A DNA stretch of 64,000 nucleotides from the NCBI RefSeq assembly GCF_025642155.1, contig NZ_CP106798.1, positions 8,370,001-8,434,000 on the forward strand, in the 5' to 3' direction. The notes under the pieces are model-generated. The model was not told the origin of the DNA. It was given only the letters and a program-made list of their open reading frames with translations, and made no database searches. This document shows, piece by piece, positions 21,126 to 32,298 of the stretch (positions are counted from its first letter, which is position 1; every line of letters starts with the position of its first letter). This DNA is from Streptomyces sp. HUAS 15-9. GTDB lineage: Bacteria > Actinomycetota > Actinomycetes > Streptomycetales > Streptomycetaceae. The translations under genes were made by a program, and so were the position numbers.

Positions 21126-22378
21126 GCGCGCTGGACATCACGAGCAAGCCCGAGGGGTCCGACGGCCCCACGGCACCCGCGCCCCGCCGGCCCAAGCCCG
21201 CCCGGATGGGGTTCGCGGACGTGGTGCGGGTCGGCGGCTCCGGACTGCGTTCGCGACCCATGCGGGTGTTCCTGTCGGCGCTGGGCATCGCGATCGGCAT
21301 CGCCGCCATGGTGGGCGTGGTCGGCATCTCCAGCTCGTCCACCGAGAACCTCAACCGCCGCCTCGCCGCACTCGGCACCAACCTGCTGACGGTCACCCCC
21401 GGCCAGACCCTGGCCGGCGACTCCGCGCACCTGCCGGAGGAGTCCATCGGGATGATCGCCAACAACCCGTCCGTCGAGTCCGTCTCGGCCGTCGGCAAGA
21501 CGACGGCCAAGATCTACCGCAACGACCACATGCCGAAGGAGGAGACCGGCGGCCTCAGTGTCAACGCCGCACGCCTGGACCTGCTGAAGTCCATCGGCGG
21601 CGAGGTCGTCGACGGTCAGTGGCTCAACAAGGCGAGCAGCCGCTACCCCGCGGTGGTCCTCGGATCCCACACCGCCGAGCAGTTGGGGGTCTACCGGGCG
21701 GGATCCGACGTACGGGTCTGGCTCGGCGGCCGCTGGTACACCGTCGTCGGTCTGCTCGCCCCCAACGAACTGCTGCCCGCGATGGACTCCGTGGCCCTGG
21801 TGGGCTGGCCCGTCGCCGAGAAGCAGCTGGACTTCGACGGCTACCCGACGACGATCTACACGCGGGCCGACGAGTCCGCCGTCACCGAGGTCCAGGGCGT
21901 ACTCGGCGCCACGGCCAACCCGGAGAGCCCCGGCGAGGTCGATGTCTCCCGGCCCTCCGACGCGCTGGCCGCCAAGGAGGCCACCGACGACGCCCTGAGC
22001 GGCCTGCTGCTGGGACTAGGCGGCGTGGCGCTGCTGGTCGGCGGGGTGGGCGTGGCCAACACCATGGTCATCTCCGTCCTCGAACGGCGCGCCGAGATCG
22101 GGCTGCGCCGCTCCCTCGGCGCGACCCGCGGCCAGATCCGCACCCAGTTCCTGTCCGAGGCGCTGCTGTTGTCCGGCCTCGGCGGCGTCGGCGGGGTGCT
22201 GCTGGGCATCGCGGTCACCGGCGGCTACGCCGCCTACCAGAACTGGCCCTCCATCGTGCCGGTCTGGGCGATGGCGGGGGGCGTCGGGGCCACCCTGGTC
22301 ATCGGCGGTCTGGCCGGCTTCTATCCGGCCGTACGAGCGGCCCGACTGCCTCCGACCGAGGCGCTGGCCGCCCACTAG
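21122..22378 (+). CDS. FtsX/MacB-like ABC transporter permease
   Basis: A 418-residue permease with the MacB topology: one N-terminal membrane segment (RVFLSALGIAIGIAAMVGVV), a large extracytoplasmic domain, and three C-terminal membrane segments around LLLGLGGVALLVGGVGVANTM, LLSGLGGVGGVLLGIAV and GATLVIGGLAGFYPAV. The conserved ERRAEIGLRRSLGATRGQI loop that contacts the ATPase is present. It is last in the lipoprotein-adaptor-ATPase-permease operon. Confidence 0.92.
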   Translation: MSALDITSKPEGSDGPTAPAPRRPKPARMGFADVVRVGGSGLRSRPMRVFLSALGIAIGIAAMVGVVGISSSSTENLNRRLAALGTNLLTVTPGQTLAGDSAHLPEESIGMIANNPSVESVSAVGKTTAKIYRNDHMPKEETGGLSVNAARLDLLKSIGGEVVDGQWLNKASSRYPAVVLGSHTAEQLGVYRAGSDVRVWLGGRWYTVVGLLAPNELLPAMDSVALVGWPVAEKQLDFDGYPTTIYTRADESAVTEVQGVLGATANPESPGEVDVSRPSDALAAKEATDDALSGLLLGLGGVALLVGGVGVANTMVISVLERRAEIGLRRSLGATRGQIRTQFLSEALLLSGLGGVGGVLLGIAVTGGYAAYQNWPSIVPVWAMAGGVGATLVIGGLAGFYPAVRAARLPPTEALAAH

Positions 22379-22685
22379 GCCGCGGTGCTCGTGCCGGAAT
22401 GTCCCCCCGTTCGCAGGAGCACCGCTTGCACGGCCACCGCTCCACGACGCCCGGCCGTGCCGTCCAACCGTCCGCCTTTCACGGTTGGACACCCGGCCCA
22501 CGGCTCTCACGGAATTTACGATTCCGCTGAATTGGGTCCCCCACAAGAATAAGCAGGAACAGTCCCCCGTCGCATGGGTGCTGTTGCGTTCCGGTGAGTT
22601 GGACGCCGTTGTAGACGCGCGTCGCTCATGAAAATCTAATCACCGGAAAGCGAACGCAATTGGCCGCTGCTTGTGGGGGAAATTC
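22379..22685. promoter_or_regulatory. 307-base intergenic region before hmo-hpgT
   Basis: No credible gene is seen here. The first half holds a perfect hairpin (22462-22490). The second half is AT-richer than its surroundings and contains a short palindrome (GGAAT-5-ATTCC, 22511-22525) and the stretch AAGAATAAG, so the promoter for the hmo-hpgT/dpg genes is probably here. I could not fix -35 and -10 boxes with confidence. Confidence 0.45.
22462..22490. terminator. Perfect inverted repeat after the efflux operon
   Basis: GTCCAACCGT at 22462-22471 pairs perfectly with ACGGTTGGAC at 22481-22490 around a 9-base loop. It lies 84 bases after the permease stop. It may be a terminator, or an operator for the genes downstream. 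Confidence 0.55.
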
Positions 22686-24905
22686 ATGGCGGTACGGGGG
22701 GCCGGCGGGACGACGTCGGCACGGCATGGCACGGCCCGCGTGCCGGACGACGTCCTGGCCGCAGAGGAGCGCGCCTGGGCGTCGAACCGCGAGGCGCTGT
22801 CCCGGGCGGGGCTGCGCCAGGGGACTTCGGGAGCGGCCGGCCTGCCCGATACGGCGACCAAGATCCTCGACCGTACGTGGGTCGCGCCGCTGGCCGTCGG
22901 GCCCTTCGCCGCGCCGACCCGTCTTCAGGACGAGATCGCCGTGGTCGAGGCGGCCGGCGCCGCTGGTCTCCCGGCCGTCGTCAGTGCGTACGGCGCACGC
23001 GAACTCCCTGACGTGACGGCGGCCGTCGGCCCGGCCCCCTGGCTGCGACTCCCCGGCGTGGATGACCGGGAGGCGGCCCTGGGCCTCGCCCGCCGCGCGC
23101 CGGCAGCCGGGTTCGGCGCACTGCTGGCGACGCCCGACCACCTCGGGCTCCCTGCCCTCGTGGCAGTACGCGAGGCCGCTGGACTTCCGCTCCTCGCCGC
23201 GGGCATCGGCACGGCCGTGGACGTCGTACGAGCGCTCGACGCGGGTGCCGAGGGCGTCCTGGCCGCCTCCTTGCACACGCTGCCGGAGATCGCGGCGACC
23301 GTCGCGGGACGTTGCCCCGTCCTGCTCGACGGCGGCATCCGGCGCGGCGCCGATGTGCTGGTGGCCCTCGCCCACGGAGCCGACGCGGTGCTGCTCGGCC
23401 ACCTGGCCGTTGCCGAACTGCTCGCCGACGGGCCCGAGGGCCTGCCGCGGGCCCTGGACCGCCTCGTCGCGGAACTGACCGAGGCCATGGCGTTCACCGG
23501 AACCGGCACGGTCGCCGACGTACGGCCCGAGGTGGTGGCCGGACTGGGCACCGTGGTCGCGGCCCACTTCGCGCATCCGGCCCCTGCCGCGGCGGGGCCG
23601 CAGCCTCCGCCCGTCCTGCGCAAGACAGACCTGCACGCCAGCGTCTCGGACCCGGTCCTGGACACCATGAACTTCCTCAACGAGGTGACGTTCCGCTACC
23701 CCGACGCGATCTCCTTCGCACCCGGCCGCCCCTACGACGGGTTCTTCGCCACCGAACAGATCTTCACCCACGTCCGTGGCTATCTGGACCACTTGGCCGA
23801 ACAGGGCGCCTCGGAGCAGGACATCCGCACCGCGATGTACCAGTACGGCCCGACCGCCGGTCGGATCCGTGAGATCCTCGCCGACTCCCTGCGCGTCGAC
23901 GAGGGCATCGACGTCCCCGCCGAGTCCCTCGTGGTGACCGTCGGCGCCCAGGAGGCCATGCTGCTCGTGCTGCGCGCCCTGATGGCGCGGCCCGAGGACG
24001 TGCTGCTGCACGCCAGCCCGTGCTACGTGGGCATCACCGGCGCGGCCCGGCTGCTCGACGTCCCCGTGCGTGGCGTCGAGGAGCGCGCGGACGGGGTCCA
24101 CTGTGCCGACGTCGAGGCCGCGATCCACGATGAGCGCGCCCGAGGGCGCCGGCCCCGTGCGTTCTACGTGGTCCCCGACCACTCCAATCCGTCCGGGACC
24201 ACGCTGAGCCTCGAAAGCCGTACCGAACTGCTGGAACTGGCCGACCGGCACGGCATCCTGATCCTGGAGGACAGCCCGTACCGGCTGGTCAGCCCCGGGC
24301 CGCCGCTGCCGACGCTGAAGTCGCTCGACCGAGCGTGCCGTGTCGTGCACCTCGGCTCGTTCTCCAAGACCGTCTTCCCCGGCGCCCGGGTCGGGTTCGT
24401 CGTCGCGGATCAGCGGGTCGTGGACGACTCCGGCCGCACCGGACTGCTCGCCGACGAACTCGCCAAGATCAAGAGCATGGTGACGGTCAACACCTCGTCC
24501 CTCGGCCAGGCCGTTGTCGCGGGCACCCTGCTGGCTGCCCGGGGCCGGGTGTCGGAGCTCAACTCCGGCCCCGCCGCGTACTACGGCGGCTCCATGCGCG
24601 CCACGCTCGAACAGCTCGATCGGCGCCTGCCCGCCGCCCGCAGGGAGACCCTCGGCGTGCGGTGGAACAGGCCCACCGGCGGATTCTTTCTGCGGGTCGA
24701 GGTGCCCTTCGAGGCGGACGACGCGGCTCTGACCCGGTCCGCGGAGGGATTCGGTGTCATCTGGACGCCGATGCGCAACTTTCATCCGCACGGCGGCGGC
24801 CATCGCGCCCTCCGCCTGTCCACCAGCTATCTGACGCCCGAGGAAATAGAAGAGGGCATCGGGCGGCTCGTCCGCTTCATCGAAGCGGAAGCAGAGGCGT
24901 CCTGA
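22686..24905 (+). CDS. Fusion of decayed hydroxymandelate oxidase (Hmo) and HpgT aminotransferase
   Basis: A 739-residue two-part protein. The C-terminal half (about 310-739) is a complete PLP aminotransferase of the HpgT type. It has YGPTAGRIREILAD, VVPDHSNPSGTTLS, the Lys of GSFSKTVFPGARVGFV, and ALRLSTSYL. HpgT makes 4-hydroxy- and 3,5-dihydroxyphenylglycine from the glyoxylates. The N-terminal half aligns with FMN-dependent hydroxymandelate oxidase but lacks key parts. The loop between the third and fourth strands is shortened, the FMN-contacting Lys of the VLKGI region is Ala (LLAAGI), and the SNHGGRQ segment with the catalytic His and Arg is deleted between GVLAA and SLHTLPEI. That half is probably inactive. 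Hmo-HpgT fusions are known, for example in the enduracidin cluster. The ATG at 22686 follows GGGGGA by five bases. Upstream TTG at 22671 is an alternative start. Confidence 0.88.
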   Translation: MAVRGAGGTTSARHGTARVPDDVLAAEERAWASNREALSRAGLRQGTSGAAGLPDTATKILDRTWVAPLAVGPFAAPTRLQDEIAVVEAAGAAGLPAVVSAYGARELPDVTAAVGPAPWLRLPGVDDREAALGLARRAPAAGFGALLATPDHLGLPALVAVREAAGLPLLAAGIGTAVDVVRALDAGAEGVLAASLHTLPEIAATVAGRCPVLLDGGIRRGADVLVALAHGADAVLLGHLAVAELLADGPEGLPRALDRLVAELTEAMAFTGTGTVADVRPEVVAGLGTVVAAHFAHPAPAAAGPQPPPVLRKTDLHASVSDPVLDTMNFLNEVTFRYPDAISFAPGRPYDGFFATEQIFTHVRGYLDHLAEQGASEQDIRTAMYQYGPTAGRIREILADSLRVDEGIDVPAESLVVTVGAQEAMLLVLRALMARPEDVLLHASPCYVGITGAARLLDVPVRGVEERADGVHCADVEAAIHDERARGRRPRAFYVVPDHSNPSGTTLSLESRTELLELADRHGILILEDSPYRLVSPGPPLPTLKSLDRACRVVHLGSFSKTVFPGARVGFVVADQRVVDDSGRTGLLADELAKIKSMVTVNTSSLGQAVVAGTLLAARGRVSELNSGPAAYYGGSMRATLEQLDRRLPAARRETLGVRWNRPTGGFFLRVEVPFEADDAALTRSAEGFGVIWTPMRNFHPHGGGHRALRLSTSYLTPEEIEEGIGRLVRFIEAEAEAS

Positions 24906-25044
24906 CACGTATTCGCACACCTATCCGCAGGTGTATCCATACCAATTCGCGATCGATTCAGAAAGGCATGCACGTGATCAGCGTTCGTGTCACTCGGCGG
25001 CGACGGCTGTTCAGCAAGCCGCGAATGTGGGGTTGGACTTTCCG

Positions 25045-26202
25045 ATGACCGTCAATGTCGCAATTCCTGAAGCGCCGGAAGCGGATCTGCTCGGGTCCCC
25101 GGTCCCGGTCGGCGTGCGCCTCGACCCGGCCGCGGCCCGTCCGCGGATGATCGGCGTCGGTACGGCCGCGCCCGCCACCTCGTACACGCAGCAGGAGGTG
25201 CTCGACGCCTTCGCCATCACCGATCTCAGGATCCGCTCGGTCTTCATGAACAGCGCGATCGAGCGTCGGCACCTGGTGCTGCCCCCCGCGGACGAGACGG
25301 GGGTGCGGGTCTCGGAGCCGCAGGGCGATCTCCTCGACAAGCACAAGCGGTCGGCGGTCGAGATGGGGGCGGAGGCCCTGCGGGCCTGTCTGAAGCGGGC
25401 CGGCGCCGAGCTGTCCGACCTGCGCCATCTGTGCTGCGTCACCTCCACCGGCTTCCTCACCCCCGGGCTGAGCGCCTTGCTCATCAAGGAACTCGGCATC
25501 GACCGCCACTGCGGCCGCTCCGACATCGTCGGCATGGGCTGCAACGCGGGCCTGAACGCCCTGAACGTGGTGGCGGGCTGGTCCGCCGCGCACCCGGGCG
25601 AGCTCGCCGTCGTACTGTGCGCCGAGGCGTGCTCCTCGGCGTACGCCATGGACGGGACGATGCGCACCGCCGTCGTCAACAGCCTCTTCGGCGACGGCGC
25701 CGCCGCCGTCGCGCTGATCAGCCAAGGCGCCCACGGGCCGGGCGGGGCGGCCGGCGGCGAGGGCCCCGGCATCCTGAAGTTCGCCAGCTGCATCATCCCC
25801 GAAGCGGTCGACGCCATGCGCTACGAATGGGACCGCGACCAGGGCAGGTTCAGCTTCTATCTCGACCCCCTCATCCCGTATGTGGTCGGAGCCCATGCCG
25901 AGATCGTCGTCGACCGCCTGCTGGAGGACACCGGGCTGCGGCGCAGCGACATCCGGCACTGGCTGGTGCACTCCGGCGGCAAGAAGGTCATCGACGCCGT
26001 CACCGTGAACCTCGGGCTGACCCGGCACGACGTGCGCCACACCAGCGGTGTGCTGCGCGACCACGGCAACGTCTCCAGCGGCTCGTTCCTGTTCTCCTAC
26101 GAGCGGCTCCTCGACGAAGGCGTCACCAGGCCCGGCGAGTACGGCGTCCTCATGACGATGGGGCCCGGCTCCACGATCGAGACGGCGCTGGTCCGATGGT
26201 GA
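25045..26202 (+). CDS. dpgA: DpgA, 3,5-dihydroxyphenylacetyl-CoA synthase (type III PKS)
   Basis: A 385-residue type III polyketide synthase. It joins four malonyl-CoA units to form the 3,5-dihydroxyphenylacetyl-CoA precursor of the amino acid Dpg. The catalytic Cys is in GMGCNAGLNALN (Cys166), with the His in HWLVHSGGKK and the Asn in RDHGNVSSGSFLF. These motifs and the dpgB-dpgC neighbours identify it as DpgA and not a general chalcone-synthase homologue. The ATG at 25045 gives the usual length; the frame is open further upstream, and an in-frame GTG at 25027 is possible. The 139 bases before the gene hold no other gene. The stop overlaps an ATG of the next frame. Confidence 0.95.
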   Translation: MTVNVAIPEAPEADLLGSPVPVGVRLDPAAARPRMIGVGTAAPATSYTQQEVLDAFAITDLRIRSVFMNSAIERRHLVLPPADETGVRVSEPQGDLLDKHKRSAVEMGAEALRACLKRAGAELSDLRHLCCVTSTGFLTPGLSALLIKELGIDRHCGRSDIVGMGCNAGLNALNVVAGWSAAHPGELAVVLCAEACSSAYAMDGTMRTAVVNSLFGDGAAAVALISQGAHGPGGAAGGEGPGILKFASCIIPEAVDAMRYEWDRDQGRFSFYLDPLIPYVVGAHAEIVVDRLLEDTGLRRSDIRHWLVHSGGKKVIDAVTVNLGLTRHDVRHTSGVLRDHGNVSSGSFLFSYERLLDEGVTRPGEYGVLMTMGPGSTIETALVRW

Positions 26203-26216
26203 GCGCGGAGGGCGTG

Positions 26217-28180
<1,964 letters not shown>

Positions 28181-28212
28181 CCGAACCCGGCGGATGAAAG
28201 GGGGTACAGGAC

Positions 28213-29013
28213 ATGCCGGTTGCCCGCATCAACGGGATCAACCTCGCTTACGACGACCACGGCACGGGGGATCCCGTCGTGATGGTCACCGGCACCGGAG
28301 CGCCGGGCCGGATGTGGCGCACCCACCAGGTGCCCGCCCTCAGAGCGGCGGGCCACCGGGTGATCACACTCGACAACCGGGGCATCCCGCCGAGCGATCC
28401 GTGCCCGGACGGATTCACGCTCGACGCCATGGCGGCGGACGTCGCCTCGCTCATCGACCACCTCGGCATCGGCGCGTGCCGGATCGTGGGCTTCTCGCTG
28501 GGGGCCGTCGTCGTCCAGGAACTGCTCGTGGCTCGGCCGGAGTTGGTGCGGCAGGCCGTGCTGATGGCCACCACGGCCAGAGCCGACGCCCTCACCGACG
28601 CCATGACAGCCGCTGAGCTGGAACTCTGCGACAGCGACATCAAGGTCCCGCCGCGTTACGCGGCCTACGTACAGGCGCTGCAGAACCTCTCGCCCGCCAC
28701 GCTCAACGACGAGGCCCGGCTGCGAGACTGGCTCGACGTCTTCGAGATGTCGATGGTCGACCTCGCGAGCGTGCGCGGACAGCTGGCGCTCCAGATGATC
28801 CCGGACCGGCGGCCCGCGTACCGGGCCATCGCATGTCCGTGCCTGGTGATCGGATTCGGCGACGACCTGGTCATGCGGCCCCGTCTGGCCAGGGAAGTGG
28901 CCGACGCCATCCCACGGTGCCGCTACACCGAGATCGCGGGGTGCGGCCACTACGGATATCTGGAGAAGCCGGAAGCGGTGAATTCCGCGATCGTCGACTT
29001 CTTCGCCGCATAA
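28213..29013 (+). CDS. Alpha/beta hydrolase next to dpgABC
   Basis: A soluble 266-residue alpha/beta hydrolase. The nucleophile is Ser95 in GFSLGA, a likely acid is in GFGDDLV, and the His is in [12 protein letters not shown] near the C-terminus. The oxyanion region is [10 protein letters not shown]. It starts 32 bases after dpgC with GGGGG upstream, and is followed by mbtH. Its substrate is unknown. Two reasonable roles are a thioesterase-like helper in Dpg formation, taking the place of the absent DpgD, or a proofreading/release enzyme for the NRPS. Context supports membership in the cluster but does not decide between these. Confidence 0.85.
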   Translation: MPVARINGINLAYDDHGTGDPVVMVTGTGAPGRMWRTHQVPALRAAGHRVITLDNRGIPPSDPCPDGFTLDAMAADVASLIDHLGIGACRIVGFSLGAVVVQELLVARPELVRQAVLMATTARADALTDAMTAAELELCDSDIKVPPRYAAYVQALQNLSPATLNDEARLRDWLDVFEMSMVDLASVRGQLALQMIPDRRPAYRAIACPCLVIGFGDDLVMRPRLAREVADAIPRCRYTEIAGCGHYGYLEKPEAVNSAIVDFFAA

Positions 29014-29077
29014 CACACACGTGTTTCCCAAGGCATTTGCGCACGTTCCGTGCGACAACCATCTGACGGGAGTGATC

Positions 29078-29302
29078 ATGACCAACCCCTTCGACGACGA
29101 GAACGGCTCCTTCCTGGTGCTCGTGAACGACGAGAACCAGCACTCGCTCTGGCCGGTGTTCGCCGAGGTACCGGCGGGCTGGCGGACCGTCTTCGGCGAG
29201 AGCAGCCGCAAGGAGTGCCTCGACTACATCGAGGAGAACTGGACGGACATGCGTCCGCAGAGCCTCATCGACGAGATGAGCAAGTACGAGACCGCCAACT
29301 GA
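29078..29302 (+). CDS. MbtH-like protein
   Basis: A 74-residue MbtH-family protein, which binds NRPS adenylation domains and is often needed for their solubility and activity. The family hallmarks are present: [33 protein letters not shown] and [11 protein letters not shown]. The ATG at 29078, five bases after CGGGAG, gives the normal start. It most likely serves the A domains of the NRPSs in this cluster. Confidence 0.95.
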   Translation: MTNPFDDENGSFLVLVNDENQHSLWPVFAEVPAGWRTVFGESSRKECLDYIEENWTDMRPQSLIDEMSKYETAN

Positions 29303-29351
29303 ACCGGCCCGTTCCCGACAGCAATCCCGAGACAAGACAGAGGTGGTATCT

Positions 29352-31535
29352 GTGGCCATGATGGGTGGCCCGGGACCGGTGTTGATCCACGGGGAAGGGC
29401 CGGAGACGCCCTCGGGCAAGATGCGGGTCAAGCCCGGCACGGCGAAACGGATCGTCCCCTACGCACGGCCATACCGCGGCATCATCAGCGCTCTCCTGGC
29501 CATTACCACGCTGAACGCCGGCATCACCGTGGCGATGCCGCTGATGTTCAAGTACCTCATCGACGACGGAATCGCCGACCACGACAAGTCCGTCGTCGTG
29601 TGGATCGCCGTCGCGGTGGGCGTACTGGCCGTCGCGGCGGCCTTCCTCGCTTACGCCGAATCCTGGTTCTCGGCACGGGTGAGCGAGGGCCTCGTCTACG
29701 ACCTGCGGACCCGCGTCTTCGACCATGTGCAGCGGCAGCCGATCGCGTTCTTCACCCGGGCACAGACCGGCGCCCTGGTGAGCCGGCTCAACACCGACGT
29801 GGTCGGAGCGCAGCAGGCGTTGACGAACCTGTTCGCCACGGTGGTCTCCGCAAGCCTCACCCTGGTCTTCGTCCTCGTCACGATGTTCTATCTGTCGTGG
29901 GAGATCACCGTCATCTCGCTGTTGCTGCTGCCGTTCTTCGTGCTGCCGGGCAGGATCGTCGGCCGCCGACTGCAACGGCTGCTGCGCCAGCACATGCAGA
30001 TCAACGCCGAGATGGGCTCGATGATGAACGAGCGCTTCAACGTCACCGGGGCGCTCCTGGCGAAGCTCTACGGCCGTCCCCACAGCGAGACACGGCTCTT
30101 CGCCGGTCTTGCGGGCCGGAGCCGGGACGTCGGAGTGCGCAACTCCGTGTCCATGAAGATGCTGTTCATCACGAACATGCTGGTGATGTCGCTGGCCACG
30201 GCCGTGGTCTACGGTTTCGGCGGGTCCATGGCCATCGACGGCGCGTTCCAGATCGGCACGCTGGTGGCGATGGCCACGCTGCTCACCCGGCTGGGCGCGC
30301 CGATCGGCCAACTGTCCAATGCCCAGGCGGATGTGATGACCGCGCTGGTCAGCTTCGACCGGCTCTTCGAGGTGCTCGACCTCAAGCCGCTGATCGCGGA
30401 GAAGCCGGACGCGGTGGCACTGCCGTCCAGAGCCGCACCGGAGGAGAAGGCGCCGGAGATCGAGTTCGGCAATGTGTCGTTCCGTTACCCGAAGGCGTCG
30501 GAGGTCTCGCTGGCTTCCCTGGAGTCCATCGCGATGCCGACGCGGGAACGCGACAGTGACGCATGGGTGCTGCGCGACCTGAACTTCACCGCGCCCGCGG
30601 GCAAGCTGACCGCGCTGGTCGGCCCGTCGGGCGCGGGCAAGACGACCATCACCCACCTGGTGCCACGGCTCTACGACCCGATGGAGGGCACCGTCCGCAT
30701 CGGCGGGCGCGACATCCGCGACCTGACGCTGGAGTCGCTGCACGACACGGTCGGCATGGTCACCCAGGACGCCCACCTCTTCCACACCACACTGCGGGAG
30801 AACCTCCTCTACGCCCGCCCGGAGGCGACCGAACAGGACATGATCGAGGCGTGCAGGGCGGCGCAGATCTGGGAGCTGATCGAGTCGCTGCCCGACGGGT
30901 TCGACACCGTGGTCGGCGACCGCGGCTACCGGCTGTCGGGCGGGGAGAAACAGCGCATCGCCATGGCCCGGCTGCTGCTGAAGGCACCGCCGATCGTGGT
31001 GCTCGACGAGGCCACCGCACATCTCGACTCCGAGTCGGAGGCGGCGCTGCAGCGGGCGCTGAAGACCGCGCTGGCGGGCCGGACCTCGCTGGTGATCGCA
31101 CACCGGCTCTCCACCATCCGGGACGCCGACCAGATCCTCGTCATCGACGACGGGCAGGTCCAGGAGCGCGGCACGCACGACGAGTTGATCGCGCGCAACG
31201 GCCTCTACGCCGAGCTGTACCGCACACAGTTCTCGCGGCACGACGACGCGCCGCTGCCGGAGCCGGCGCCCGAGCGTACTCCCGAACCCGCGGGCGCCCC
31301 CGGTCCGGGCTACCACCACTTCGGTCCCGGGGCCGGTGCGCCGGACCTCAGCCGGGCCGTCCCCGGCGGGCCTCCTCCGATCTTCCATCACCACGGCCCG
31401 CCCCCGGGCGGCGGCCCGGACGGTGCCGACGGCGCAGGGCCTGGGCGGTCCCGGGCCGGTCCACCACCACAACGGACCCTCCGGGCCTCGCAAGAGGTGA
31501 CGGCACGGGCCGACGAGAACGGCACGCCACCGTAA
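29352..31535 (+). CDS. ABC exporter with fused membrane and ATPase domains
   Basis: A 727-residue half-transporter that should work as a dimer in the cytoplasmic membrane. A six-helix membrane domain (about 40-320) is followed by an ATPase with Walker A GPSGAGKTT, signature LSGGEKQRIAM, Walker B IVVLDEAT and the switch His in VIAHRLS. Exporters of this type occur in glycopeptide clusters and are taken to secrete the product. The C-terminus has an unusual tail of about 100 residues rich in Pro, Gly and His, predicted to be disordered. GTG at 29352 was chosen because CAGAGG lies eight bases upstream; ATG at 29358 and GTG at 29343 are alternatives. It is the last plus-strand gene of the cluster. 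Confidence 0.92.
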   Translation: MAMMGGPGPVLIHGEGPETPSGKMRVKPGTAKRIVPYARPYRGIISALLAITTLNAGITVAMPLMFKYLIDDGIADHDKSVVVWIAVAVGVLAVAAAFLAYAESWFSARVSEGLVYDLRTRVFDHVQRQPIAFFTRAQTGALVSRLNTDVVGAQQALTNLFATVVSASLTLVFVLVTMFYLSWEITVISLLLLPFFVLPGRIVGRRLQRLLRQHMQINAEMGSMMNERFNVTGALLAKLYGRPHSETRLFAGLAGRSRDVGVRNSVSMKMLFITNMLVMSLATAVVYGFGGSMAIDGAFQIGTLVAMATLLTRLGAPIGQLSNAQADVMTALVSFDRLFEVLDLKPLIAEKPDAVALPSRAAPEEKAPEIEFGNVSFRYPKASEVSLASLESIAMPTRERDSDAWVLRDLNFTAPAGKLTALVGPSGAGKTTITHLVPRLYDPMEGTVRIGGRDIRDLTLESLHDTVGMVTQDAHLFHTTLRENLLYARPEATEQDMIEACRAAQIWELIESLPDGFDTVVGDRGYRLSGGEKQRIAMARLLLKAPPIVVLDEATAHLDSESEAALQRALKTALAGRTSLVIAHRLSTIRDADQILVIDDGQVQERGTHDELIARNGLYAELYRTQFSRHDDAPLPEPAPERTPEPAGAPGPGYHHFGPGAGAPDLSRAVPGGPPPIFHHHGPPPGGGPDGADGAGPGRSRAGPPPQRTLRASQEVTARADENGTPP

Positions 31536-31542
31536 GGAAAAA

Positions 31543-31585
31543 CCGACGTGCCCGAGGCGGGGGAGCCCCGCCGCGGGCACGTCGG
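31543..31585. terminator. Bidirectional terminator between exporter and sulfation operon
   Basis: A long nested hairpin: CCGACGTGCCCG (31543-31554) pairs perfectly with CGGGCACGTCGG (31574-31585), and inside it GGCGGGG pairs with CCCCGCC. It lies seven bases after the exporter stop and before the facing stop of the sulfotransferase gene, so it can end both transcripts. Confidence 0.8.
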
Positions 31586-31603
31586 CCTGTCCCAGGAACG
31601 CGC

Positions 31604-32263
31604 TCACCCGGCCGGTTCCGCCGTGCTGCCGGCGGCCCTGAGCCGGGCGAGCTGCGCGGTGAAGGCCGCCCGGTCGTTGCTGCGCGGGAAGGGCTCGTCG
31701 GGGGCGGGCACCCCGAGGAACGCACACAGCGGCTCCCAGCCCTGGCCGACCTCGAAGACCAGCAGCCGTGCGGGGTCCAACTCCCGCTTGACCGCGGCAA
31801 TATGCCCCTCGTAGACGTCCAGGGCGTGCTGCCGGTCGGTGAACCGACCGCCGAAGACGCCGTCCCAGACGACGTCGAGCGACATCTGCCGCACCCGGGC
31901 GAACAGCGGATCGGCGTCATCGGGCAGCGGCGCCACGGCGGCGGCGTGGATGCTGCTCTCGGCGCTGGCGTACCAGGCGTCCGGGTCGCGTTCGGTGAGG
32001 ATCACCTTCGCCTCGGGGAAGGCGGCGGTGATCTGCCGCCAGAAGGCGGCGCCCGGCCAGTCGACGCCCGACCGGTAACCCTGGTACACCCGCGTCCAGT
32101 CGACCGGCTCCCCGCGTGCGGCGGCCTGCCACAGCGCAACGGTGTCCGGGTCCTCGAACAGGCCCAGCATGTGATGGCACGGGCCGAACCCGAGCCGCTC
32201 CAGAGCCTTCTTGAGCGACAGGGTTCCGGTGCGCCCGAAGCCCACGCCGAAGATCTCCAGCAT
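31604..32263 (-). CDS. PAPS-dependent sulfotransferase (Cpz8-like)
   Basis: A 219-residue cytoplasmic sulfotransferase. The 5'-phosphosulfate loop is GFGRTGTLS (residues 8-16) and the 3'-phosphate region is ILTERDPDAWYAS (88-100), both as expected for PAPS-using enzymes of the short family. The ATG at 32263 follows GAGGAGAG. It is the last gene of a three-gene minus-strand operon after an arylsulfate sulfotransferase and a type III PKS. In caprazamycin the equivalent enzyme (Cpz8) moves sulfate from PAPS to the phenolic product of the type III PKS. I infer the same role. Direct sulfation of the peptide, as StaL does in A47934, is the alternative. Confidence 0.82.
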   Translation of the reverse strand: MLEIFGVGFGRTGTLSLKKALERLGFGPCHHMLGLFEDPDTVALWQAAARGEPVDWTRVYQGYRSGVDWPGAAFWRQITAAFPEAKVILTERDPDAWYASAESSIHAAAVAPLPDDADPLFARVRQMSLDVVWDGVFGGRFTDRQHALDVYEGHIAAVKRELDPARLLVFEVGQGWEPLCAFLGVPAPDEPFPRSNDRAAFTAQLARLRAAGSTAEPAG

Positions 32264-32298
32264 TGTCTCTCCTCATGTCGTACGGGTCTTACGGGTGT

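Noticed and set aside
22379..22685. A StrR-type regulator binding site before the hmo-hpgT gene
   Set aside because: I looked for the GTTCGA-type half-sites used by StrR/Bbr regulators and found no convincing pair.
31604..32263. Sulfotransferase acting alone as a StaL-type glycopeptide sulfotransferase
   Set aside because: Not excluded, but it is shorter than StaL-type enzymes and is co-operonic with a type III PKS and an ASST, which fits the shuttle model better.
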